Shown here: positions 33,744 to 41,319 of the stretch, one piece after another
How positions within the stretch are numbered: the first letter of the stretch is position 1
Layout: each line of letters opens with the position of its first letter
Assembly: GCA_902532525.1 (NCBI GenBank)
Contig: CACAIK010000010.1
Location: forward strand, 1 to 44,729
Direction of reading: 5' to 3'
Origin: an uncultured Pelagibacteraceae bacterium
GTDB taxonomy: Bacteria; Pseudomonadota; Alphaproteobacteria; Pelagibacterales; Pelagibacteraceae
Length of the DNA stretch: 44,729 nt
The notes under the pieces: generated by a model
What the model was told of the DNA's origin: nothing
Seen by the model: the letters and a program-made list of their open reading frames with translations, nothing else
Database searches by the model: none
Translations under genes and position numbers: made by a program

Positions 33744-34610
33744 TTACTTAGAAGAAGATTTTAGTTTTAGATAAGAGTGAACAGCTATAGTGAATATAAT
33801 TACAAGTCCACCAACTATTGTCTCTAGACTAGGCTGTTCTTTGATAACTAACCAAACCCAAATGGGTCCTAAAATGGTCTCTAGAAGAAAAAACAGATTA
33901 ACTTCCTCGGCAGGTATAAATCTTGGAGCAATCGTCACCAAAACGAATGGTATTGCTACACACAAAATACACATTAAAGGTATATAAATCAGGTCTTTTT
34001 CAACTAACTCATAACTTTCAACGAAAAAGAGAGCAAATAGAGCTACCGTAAGCTTACCAACAACTGCTGAAGGTAGTAAATCTCTATCTTTTGCTGACCT
34101 GATTATTACCGCGTTGGTGGCGAGTCCAAAAGCGGTTGTTATACCCATAAGATCACCAAATAAGTTACCCATCTCTAGAGAGTCGTAAAATATATATACT
34201 ACAGCTACTAAAGTAATAGCTATAGCTATCCAAGTCTTCTTATCGGGAACCTCTTTTAAAAATATTGCACCAAGGATTGCCGAAAGCATAGGCGCCATTG
34301 CAATCATTATTAATGTATTTGCTACATTTGTATTTTGGATTGAAATTATAAATGTGATGTTACAAATCGAAAAACTTATAATATAAAAAATACCAGCATA
34401 ACCAACATTCAAGAATGCTTTAATAAAATTTTTTTTATAAAATATGAGTAGTCCAATTAATACAGCTACAAATGGTATCGCACCTCTATAAAATAATAAT
34501 CCCCAAGTATCTATAGAAGATAATCTAATAAATAGTGAATCTGGCGTGATAAACATCACAGCTATAAATGCAAGGGATGATCCTTTTTGCTGATTTGATA
34601 AATTTTTCAA
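33744..34610 (-). CDS. EamA/DMT-superfamily permease, TTG start
   Basis: A 288 aa ten-helix EamA transporter (repeats at about residues 10-140 and 148-283), with FLKEVPDKKTWIAIAI closing repeat one and APRFIPAEEVNLFFLLETILGPIWVWLV in repeat two. The start is TTG at 34608-34610, directly after the gshB TAG and in the same frame; the first internal ATG (residue 19) would cut into the first helix. A GGAAAGG element before the TTG may serve as ribosome-binding site. Coupling to gshB suggests a link with thiol or peptide metabolism, but the substrate is unknown. Confidence 0.87.
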   Translation of the reverse strand: MKNLSNQQKGSSLAFIAVMFITPDSLFIRLSSIDTWGLLFYRGAIPFVAVLIGLLIFYKKNFIKAFLNVGYAGIFYIISFSICNITFIISIQNTNVANTLIMIAMAPMLSAILGAIFLKEVPDKKTWIAIAITLVAVVYIFYDSLEMGNLFGDLMGITTAFGLATNAVIIRSAKDRDLLPSAVVGKLTVALFALFFVESYELVEKDLIYIPLMCILCVAIPFVLVTIAPRFIPAEEVNLFFLLETILGPIWVWLVIKEQPSLETIVGGLVIIFTIAVHSYLKLKSSSK

Positions 34611-35534
34611 CTATAAACCTTTCCAAAAAGTCTTAGCCAAGTTTATCTGAGATAAATCAAAATATGTTTTTATACCTGTTGGTGATGTTACGTTTATATC
34701 TCCATTCAACTTTCCATCAATGAAGTCTATTCCTGCAAAGTAAATTCCGTCTTTTTTAATTTTTTTTGCAATAATATTTGAAACTATCAATTCTTTATTA
34801 CTTAAAAATGCAACTTTAGGTTTTGCACCTTTGCTCATATTGCTCAATATTGATCCTGATTTTGGAACTCTAGATATAGCTCCACAAACCTTACCATTTA
34901 TAATAAAAACTCTTTTATCTCCAAACTTAATTTTATTTAAAAATTTTTGACACATAATATGACCATGTTTTTTCAATATTTGTTTTATTTTATGTAAATT
35001 AAGCTTCCCTGAAATAAGATTTATATCATTGCCACCATAGCTATGAATAGGTTTAATTATTATCTTTTTATGTTTTTTGAAAAATTTTTTAATTTCAATC
35101 AAATCTTTAGTAAATATTGTGTCCGCCATATAATTTTTAAAATTTAAAGAATAAAATTTTTCTGAAATATTTCTTACTGAAGTAGGATCATTGATAATTT
35201 TTGTTTTATCTTTGATTCTATCTAACATTAATGTTGTAGAAATATATTCCAAGTTAAAAGGTGGATCCTGTCTGATTAAAATATATTTTGCAAAGGATAA
35301 GTCTAATTTTGATTTTTTTAGAATTTTATAAAATTTTTTTTTTGAATAATCAATTTTAATAAAATATCCTTCACTTACAGTTTTTCCTCTTATATTCGAT
35401 AAATTTTCTGGATAATAATAAAATAATTTATAACCCTTGTTTTGAGCTTCATGAGCTAAAAAAATAGTAGTATCTGTTTTGATATTTATTTTTTTTAAAT
35501 TATCACCTTGTATAGCAACAATTTTATTGGTCAT
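34611..35534 (-). CDS. gshB: Glutathione synthetase (ATP-grasp)
   Basis: GshB joins gamma-glutamylcysteine and glycine to make glutathione. The protein has the N-terminal NINIKTDTT-like region shared with E. coli GshB, an LIRQDPPFNLEYI segment near residue 88, and ATP-grasp elements IIIKPIHSYGGNDI near 150 and GIDFIDGKLNGDINVTSPTG near the C terminus. I choose ATG 35532-35534 (307 aa) because it aligns with E. coli; ATG 35541-35543 adds three residues. It overlaps the end of gshA. Confidence 0.93.
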   Translation of the reverse strand: MTNKIVAIQGDNLKKINIKTDTTIFLAHEAQNKGYKLFYYYPENLSNIRGKTVSEGYFIKIDYSKKKFYKILKKSKLDLSFAKYILIRQDPPFNLEYISTTLMLDRIKDKTKIINDPTSVRNISEKFYSLNFKNYMADTIFTKDLIEIKKFFKKHKKIIIKPIHSYGGNDINLISGKLNLHKIKQILKKHGHIMCQKFLNKIKFGDKRVFIINGKVCGAISRVPKSGSILSNMSKGAKPKVAFLSNKELIVSNIIAKKIKKDGIYFAGIDFIDGKLNGDINVTSPTGIKTYFDLSQINLAKTFWKGL

Positions 35535-36819
35535 ATAAATCATTCAAATTTTCGGAATTTGAATACTTACTTATTATATTATCAGCATTTGTTTTTTTAT
35601 TTTTTACAATTTTTTCTAAGTGATCTAAAAACTTTGCTTCACTTAATTTTTTTCTATTTAAAAAGTCTCTCTTTTTTAATCCTGATTTTGATATGTCTAT
35701 TAGTCTCTCTGCCCAATACGAAATATCCTTGCCCATCAAATTAGTTTTTAACCCATTTTTAGGGGCATTTTTATAAGCTGAAAGCACTTCATTAGCTTCC
35801 CAATTTTTAATTAAATCTAAAGCTTCTTCCAGATTTCCATAAAGTAATCCAGTGAATAGGGCAGGACCAGCACATAAACACTCCCATCCGCACGCATCCA
35901 TTGATCTTAATTCGATATATTGTTTTAATCTGTTTTCTGTAAATATTGTTCCTAAATGTGTATCAAGATCATTAGTACTAGGAATTTTATTTCCAATTTC
36001 TTTAATTTCTCCATTCATAAAGTTTTTAAATAAATATTTTTTTCCAGATATATAATTATCTTCACTTTGTAAAAATAAGATTGGGTAATTCATAATATAA
36101 TCTGCATATTTTTCAAAATTTACATCTTTTAAAAAAAACTCAGGCAATCCACCTCTAGATGTTTCTTGCCAAACTTTAGATCTGTAAGATAAGTATCCAC
36201 TATTACTTTTTTCAACTATAGAGGAATTTGCAAAAAGTCCGATTGATATTGGAACTAAATTATTTGCCAACTTAAATTTTTTTATAAAATCTTCTTCTGA
36301 GGTATAATCTAAATTTAATTGCGTACCTGCAGTTTTATACATCATATCCAAACTTAGTTTTCCTCCAACAGGCATATCTTTGGTCATAACCTCATACCTT
36401 TTTTTTGGATTATTAGGTATATCCTCAAGTTTAGATATAGGATCATATCCAGCGCTTACTATTTTAAAATCTAATTTTTCAATTACCTGATTTAACTCAA
36501 ATAAATATTCATGAGACTCAGCACAAGCTTCGTGAATATTATTTAATTTTGCTCCAGATAGCTCTATTTGATTACCAGGCTCTAAAGTAATACTTTTACC
36601 ATTCTTAGTTAACGCTATTGGATTTTTTTCCTCAAAAATAGGTTTCCAACCAAACTCATATAAATTTTCAAACATTTTCTTGATTTTGGAATAATCAATT
36701 CTCGTATTTGTTTTTTTATCAAAAATAAATTTTTCATGCTCAACCCCAATCTTCAAATTAGATTTATCCTTTGAGCCTGACTTAAAATGTTCTATTATTT
36801 GTTCCTTTGTTTCTATCAT
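35524..36819 (-). CDS. gshA: Glutamate-cysteine ligase (plant/alphaproteobacterial type)
   Basis: First enzyme of glutathione synthesis, 431 aa, of the GCS2-type family found in plants and alphaproteobacteria. Motifs: KIGVEHEKFIF near residue 23, LEPGNQIELSGA near residue 76, GYDPISKLEDIPNNPKKRYEVM near residue 124 and the catalytic-region RSMDACGWECLCAGPALFTGLLY near residue 308. Stop and start overlaps join it to DUF255 upstream-in-coordinate partner and gshB: its ATG overlaps the DUF255 stop as TAATG only in coordinates 36817-36821, with gshA following DUF255 in the transcript. Confidence 0.93.
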   Translation of the reverse strand: MIETKEQIIEHFKSGSKDKSNLKIGVEHEKFIFDKKTNTRIDYSKIKKMFENLYEFGWKPIFEEKNPIALTKNGKSITLEPGNQIELSGAKLNNIHEACAESHEYLFELNQVIEKLDFKIVSAGYDPISKLEDIPNNPKKRYEVMTKDMPVGGKLSLDMMYKTAGTQLNLDYTSEEDFIKKFKLANNLVPISIGLFANSSIVEKSNSGYLSYRSKVWQETSRGGLPEFFLKDVNFEKYADYIMNYPILFLQSEDNYISGKKYLFKNFMNGEIKEIGNKIPSTNDLDTHLGTIFTENRLKQYIELRSMDACGWECLCAGPALFTGLLYGNLEEALDLIKNWEANEVLSAYKNAPKNGLKTNLMGKDISYWAERLIDISKSGLKKRDFLNRKKLSEAKFLDHLEKIVKNKKTNADNIISKYSNSENLNDLYDQ

Positions 36820-38768
36820 TAGCTTATATTGTTTCTTTTTAGATAATCTTCAATTTCCTTTATATTACTTAATTTGTTAGAGCAAGTTTGATTTTTACAT
36901 ATAACAATTTTTGGCTCTTTTACTTCATTATCTAGATATTTAAATGTAGCTCTAGTAATAAATTTTTTTTGCAAATACTTTTTTATATTAGGATCTAAAT
37001 TTTGCTTTCCATGAATTGTAAAAGATATACTTTCATTACAAATATCCAATGATTTTACAAAACTAAACATTTGTGCAAAGTTTGAGTTTAAAACTTGGTG
37101 GAAACTTTTTTTTAAAATATCAATTTTTTCAAACCATATTTTATCACTAGTTATAATATATATTTTATTACATAAGTTTAAATATACGCTATTTCCATTT
37201 GGTATATTATTATCATTTAGATCTACTGGCTGAACAAATAGGTCATTATCTAATATTTTATTTTTTTGCATTAATCCTGATTTTTTATCAAAGAAGTATT
37301 CCCAGGTTTTTATTAAAATATCTTTTGCTTTTTCAATGCATTTAACGTCACCATCTAATTCATAAATAGTTATCAAAAGACTAGCATAGTATACATAATC
37401 TTCCAAAAAAGTGTCAATCTCTGTGTCTTGATAGCAATGGAAAATTTTATCTGACAAATATTTTTCCAATATCTTTATACTAACAAGAGTATTTTGTTTT
37501 AGTTCTTCATTATCAGTTACTAGGGATGAAAGAAGGAGTGTTTCTAATAAAAAACAATTTTGGTCAGTTTGAGATTTATCATCAAATAATGGTTTAGAAC
37601 GTTTATTTCTTTGATCTAATAACGTTTTTTCTGTGTTTGAGATTTCTTTAATCTCATCATCGGAAAGTTTATTATGAGTTTCTGTTAAAATATTATTACC
37701 TTCAAAATTTCCCTCTTCAGTCAAATTATATTTTTTTGCAAATAAATTAAATTTAGGACCCAAAGTATTTTTTAGTTCTGCATAATTCCATACATAATAT
37801 TTTCCTTCAACACCATCGCTATCGGCATCATATGCAGACCCATAAAGATCAAAATCATTTTTAAATTCTGAATTGATAAAATTTATGCTTTGCTCTAACT
37901 TTCCTTTATAATAAAGATTATTAGTTTTTTGAAAGAACTTATTTAACAACCCTATATATTGAATATTATCATAAAGCATTTTTTCAAAGTGAGGGATGAT
38001 CCAATTTTCATCAACAGTGTATCTTGCTATACCTCCAGCTAAATGATCATACATTCCTTTTGAAGAAATATTGTAAAGTAAAGTTTCAACGGGTTTAAAG
38101 TATTCTTCTTTTCCTGTTTTTAAATAAAAATAAAACATTGCATCAAACAAATAAAATTGAGGGAACTTAGGCGCTCCTTTAAAACTTCCATTGTCTTTAT
38201 CAAGGTGTTGTATAATTTTTTCTAAAAATGGCTCTAATGGTTGACTTAATACTGCTGATCTTTGATTAATTTTACCAAATATTTCTTGCATTTGGGGTGC
38301 TTGATCGAGAATTTTTTCTCTATTCTTATTATATACGTCAGAAACATTATTTAGAACTTTTCGAAAATCTGGTCTTCCATGCATTTCTTTTGGTGGGAAA
38401 TAAGTTCCACCAGTAAAAGGAACTCCATTTTCATCAAGAAACATCGATAAAGGCCAACCACCTTGTGTACCTGTTAAAATAGATAAACTTCTTTGAAAAA
38501 CATAATCTAAATCAGGTCTTTCTTCTCTATCAACTTTAATGTTTATAAATTTTTCATTCATTATTTTAGCTGTTTCATCATCTTCAAAACTTTCATGAGC
38601 CATCACATGACACCAATGACAACTCGCATATCCAACACTAAGAAATATTGGTTTTTTTTCTTTTTTTGCTTGTTCTAAACTTTCTTTATTCCAAGCAAAC
38701 CAATTTACTGGATTGTCTTTATGCTGCTTTAAATACGGACTTTTCTCTACCTTAAGTTTGTTAGTCAT
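36819..38768 (-). CDS. DUF255 thioredoxin-fold / N-acylglucosamine-epimerase-like protein (YyaL/SSP411 family)
   Basis: A 649 aa protein of the YyaL/spermatogenesis-associated protein 20 family. The N-terminal DUF255 thioredoxin-like domain holds Cys50 and Cys53 in ASCHWCHVMAHESFED, followed by NEKFINIKVDREERPDLD and GGWPLSMFL. The remainder is an alpha/alpha-barrel (GGTYFPP, ..., GSAYDADSDGVEGKYYVW). Function is not established; a redox role is inferred from the CxxC. It lies in a run of co-directional genes between an HD protein and gshA. Confidence 0.9.
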   Translation of the reverse strand: MTNKLKVEKSPYLKQHKDNPVNWFAWNKESLEQAKKEKKPIFLSVGYASCHWCHVMAHESFEDDETAKIMNEKFINIKVDREERPDLDYVFQRSLSILTGTQGGWPLSMFLDENGVPFTGGTYFPPKEMHGRPDFRKVLNNVSDVYNKNREKILDQAPQMQEIFGKINQRSAVLSQPLEPFLEKIIQHLDKDNGSFKGAPKFPQFYLFDAMFYFYLKTGKEEYFKPVETLLYNISSKGMYDHLAGGIARYTVDENWIIPHFEKMLYDNIQYIGLLNKFFQKTNNLYYKGKLEQSINFINSEFKNDFDLYGSAYDADSDGVEGKYYVWNYAELKNTLGPKFNLFAKKYNLTEEGNFEGNNILTETHNKLSDDEIKEISNTEKTLLDQRNKRSKPLFDDKSQTDQNCFLLETLLLSSLVTDNEELKQNTLVSIKILEKYLSDKIFHCYQDTEIDTFLEDYVYYASLLITIYELDGDVKCIEKAKDILIKTWEYFFDKKSGLMQKNKILDNDLFVQPVDLNDNNIPNGNSVYLNLCNKIYIITSDKIWFEKIDILKKSFHQVLNSNFAQMFSFVKSLDICNESISFTIHGKQNLDPNIKKYLQKKFITRATFKYLDNEVKEPKIVICKNQTCSNKLSNIKEIEDYLKRNNIS

Positions 38769-38781
38769 GTTTTTTTAAAAA

Positions 38782-39339
38782 TTAGTGATGATAAAAAGGT
38801 TTTCTATCAAATATCTTTTTCACCATTGGTTCAAACTCTTCTAGAGACATAGATTTGTAATTAGGATCAAAAGAAGATTGATCGTATTTTTCACAAAAAT
38901 CAACAGTATCTTGATAGTATTTGTGGTCCTTGAATTTATCCCTAGCATTTCTATCTCCGCCCAAATGATGAGCACTGTAATAAGTTTGAAAAAGCCCGTG
39001 ATGAAGTATTATCCAATATGTTTTTTCTGAAACATATGGTCTTATAATTGAAGCTGCATATTGAGAATGATTCATGGGTGCCAAGTCATCTCCTATGTCA
39101 TGAAGTAAAGTTGCCACAACCATCTCTTCACTTTCACCATTCTTGTATGCTCTTGTGGCTGCTTGCAAGGAATGTTCTAATCTAGTTATTTGATAGCCTT
39201 CAAGGGTTGTCGTTTGACTTGCAAGATATTTAAGTAGTCTATCTGCAGTTTTACGCTCAAAATTTTTTTCATACTTTTCTAATAATTCATAATCTTCTTT
39301 TGAACCATTTTTCATTTCAGTAAAATTTACTTTTTTCAT
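38782..39339 (-). CDS. HD-domain protein resembling PhnZ/TmpB diiron oxygenases
   Basis: A 185 aa single-domain HD protein. Possible metal ligands are His56 (RLEHSLQ), His80-Asp81 (LLHDIG), His91 (MNHSQYAA), His114 (LHHG) and Asp153 (EKYDQSS). This order and the LEHSLQ motif match PhnZ, a mixed-valent diiron oxygenase that cleaves 2-amino-1-hydroxyethylphosphonate, as far as I recall its sequence; the related TmpB acts on a trimethylated analogue. No PhnY/TmpA partner is visible, so the substrate may differ, and a plain HD phosphohydrolase remains possible. The gene overlaps the purF stop as TAATG. Confidence 0.78.
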   Translation of the reverse strand: MKKVNFTEMKNGSKEDYELLEKYEKNFERKTADRLLKYLASQTTTLEGYQITRLEHSLQAATRAYKNGESEEMVVATLLHDIGDDLAPMNHSQYAASIIRPYVSEKTYWIILHHGLFQTYYSAHHLGGDRNARDKFKDHKYYQDTVDFCEKYDQSSFDPNYKSMSLEEFEPMVKKIFDRKPFYHH

Positions 39340-40781
39340 TAATTACTCGACCCAGTGCTTAATAATGATAATTGTGTAACTTTATCTTCTCCAAGTTCAT
39401 CAATTATTTTTACTGGATAATCACCAGTAAAATGATGGTCAGTTAATTGAGGATAAGCATCATTTCTCTTCTCAAAACCCATTCCTCTATATAAACCATC
39501 TAAAGTTAAAAATTTTAGAGATTTTGCTTTTATAAATTCTTTTATTTCATCTACTGATTTATTCGCTGCTAACAGCTCTTTTTTTGTTGGTGTATCAACA
39601 CCATAAAAATCTGGATATTTTATTTCTGGACTTGCTATTCTCACATGTATTTCTTTAGCACCATTATCATATAACATTTTTACAATTTTTGATGAGGTTG
39701 TTCCTCTTACAAGAGAATCATCAACTAATATAATTTTTTTGTTTTTTATTACTGAAATATTTGCATTCAACTTTAATTTAACTCCTAAACTTCTAATTTG
39801 CTGTGAAGGCTCTATAAAGGTTCTACCAACATAATGATTTCTTATTAAACCTAGATCAAAGTTTATTTTTTTTTCTTCTGCATAACCTAATGCAGCAGCA
39901 TTACCAGAGTCTGGCACTGGTACAACTAGGTCAGCATCTAAATTATCTTCTTTTGCTAATTCTGCTCCAAATTTTTTACGATATTCATAAGCTGTTTTGC
40001 CATTTAAAATACTATCTGGTCTTGAGAAATAAATATATTCAAATACACATGGTCTCACTTTTTTTTGAGGAAATGGCTTTATACTTTTCAATTCATCATT
40101 TTCTACATAAACAATTTCACCATTTTCAACTTCTCTAACAAACTTTGCGCCAATAATATCAAATGCACATGTTTCAGATGCAAAAACATATGAATTTTTA
40201 AGTTTTCCGATAACCAAAGGTCTAATTCCATAAGGATCTCTTACACCAATAAGTGTATTTTGTGTCATCATAACCAATGCATACCCTCCTTGAATTTGAA
40301 ATAGAGCATCAATAACTTTATCTATTGTCTTTGGTCTTTTTGATTTGGCTATAAGTTTTACTATCGTCTCTGTATCTGATGTTGTGTAAAAGATTGAGCC
40401 TTCTTCAACCATTTTATTTCTAAGTGTTATTGCATTCGTTAGATTTCCATTATGCGCAACTCCAATTCCACCTGAATTAGTATCAGCAAAGAATGGTTGT
40501 ACATTTCTTAAAGCAGTTCCTCCTGTTGTAGAATATCTATTATGACCTATGGCGTAATTTCCTGGCAAGTTTTTTAAAACTTTTTCATCATTAAAATTGT
40601 CTCCAACTAGACCAAATCTTTTTTCAGAGTGATATTTTTCACCGTCAAATGACACAATTCCACAACCTTCCTGACCCCTATGTTGTAACGCATGAAGTCC
40701 TAAAGCAGTTAAAGTTGATGCTTCTGGTGTATTACTTATACCAAAGACAGCACATTCCTCTTTTAATTTAGGATTATACAT
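39339..40781 (-). CDS. purF: Amidophosphoribosyltransferase
   Basis: PurF makes phosphoribosylamine from PRPP and glutamine, the first step of purine synthesis. I choose ATG 40779-40781 (480 aa), giving a short propeptide MYNPKLKEE before the catalytic Cys10 (ECAVFGI), as in the Bacillus-type enzyme; ATGs at 40808 and nearby would extend it into cvpA. The Ntn domain has LQHRGQEGCGI, and the PRPP motif is ILVDDSLVRGTT. Three of the four [4Fe-4S] ligand cysteines of the Bacillus enzyme appear replaced (YPDFYG and TDHHFTGDYP). It overlaps cvpA by eight bases. Confidence 0.95.
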   Translation of the reverse strand: MYNPKLKEECAVFGISNTPEASTLTALGLHALQHRGQEGCGIVSFDGEKYHSEKRFGLVGDNFNDEKVLKNLPGNYAIGHNRYSTTGGTALRNVQPFFADTNSGGIGVAHNGNLTNAITLRNKMVEEGSIFYTTSDTETIVKLIAKSKRPKTIDKVIDALFQIQGGYALVMMTQNTLIGVRDPYGIRPLVIGKLKNSYVFASETCAFDIIGAKFVREVENGEIVYVENDELKSIKPFPQKKVRPCVFEYIYFSRPDSILNGKTAYEYRKKFGAELAKEDNLDADLVVPVPDSGNAAALGYAEEKKINFDLGLIRNHYVGRTFIEPSQQIRSLGVKLKLNANISVIKNKKIILVDDSLVRGTTSSKIVKMLYDNGAKEIHVRIASPEIKYPDFYGVDTPTKKELLAANKSVDEIKEFIKAKSLKFLTLDGLYRGMGFEKRNDAYPQLTDHHFTGDYPVKIIDELGEDKVTQLSLLSTGSSN

Positions 40782-41319
40782 CTTGAACTTTTTCCTTAGC
40801 ATCATCATATTGTTTTTGATTTGGAAATACCTTTATAAGATAGATACTACCTTTTTCAACCAAAGGAAATGTTAACGAATCTTTTAAATTTAATGGCCAT
40901 TTTTTGCTATCGTAGACAATGTCTATAGCTGTGAATAAACAAACAATCATAATATAGCTCTTAGCGATTCCAAAGAAAAAGCCAAAAACCTTATCGATTG
41001 AACCTAATCCAGTGTAAGTAACAACTTTACTAATTGCCTTATTTGCTAAAAGAATAAAAAATATTATTAAGATAAACAATATTACACCAACAATTATATC
41101 AAGAACATATTCGCTATCTAAAATACCTTCAAAATATGGTTTTACTTTTGGAAACAAAAAAATTGTTAAAATATATGCCAATACCCATTTAGCTGCTGAC
41201 AATAAACTTAAAACAAAACCTTTTCTAGATCCTTGTATTAAAAAATAAATGGTTAATACAAAAAAAATATAATCAAATAATGTTACTTGTATTAAAAAAT
41301 CCTGAATAGCTTCAATCAT
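40774..41319 (-). CDS. cvpA: CvpA family membrane protein
   Basis: A 181 aa membrane protein with four predicted helices, N-terminal DYIFFVLTIYFLIQGSRKGF and a central loop YTGLGSIDKVFGFFFGIAKS, as in CvpA. The family is required for colicin V production in E. coli and is often encoded next to purF, as here. General role is in the cell envelope and not well defined. It overlaps purF by eight bases downstream and follows the RND gene with a TAATG overlap. Confidence 0.9.
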   Translation of the reverse strand: MIEAIQDFLIQVTLFDYIFFVLTIYFLIQGSRKGFVLSLLSAAKWVLAYILTIFLFPKVKPYFEGILDSEYVLDIIVGVILFILIIFFILLANKAISKVVTYTGLGSIDKVFGFFFGIAKSYIMIVCLFTAIDIVYDSKKWPLNLKDSLTFPLVEKGSIYLIKVFPNQKQYDDAKEKVQDV

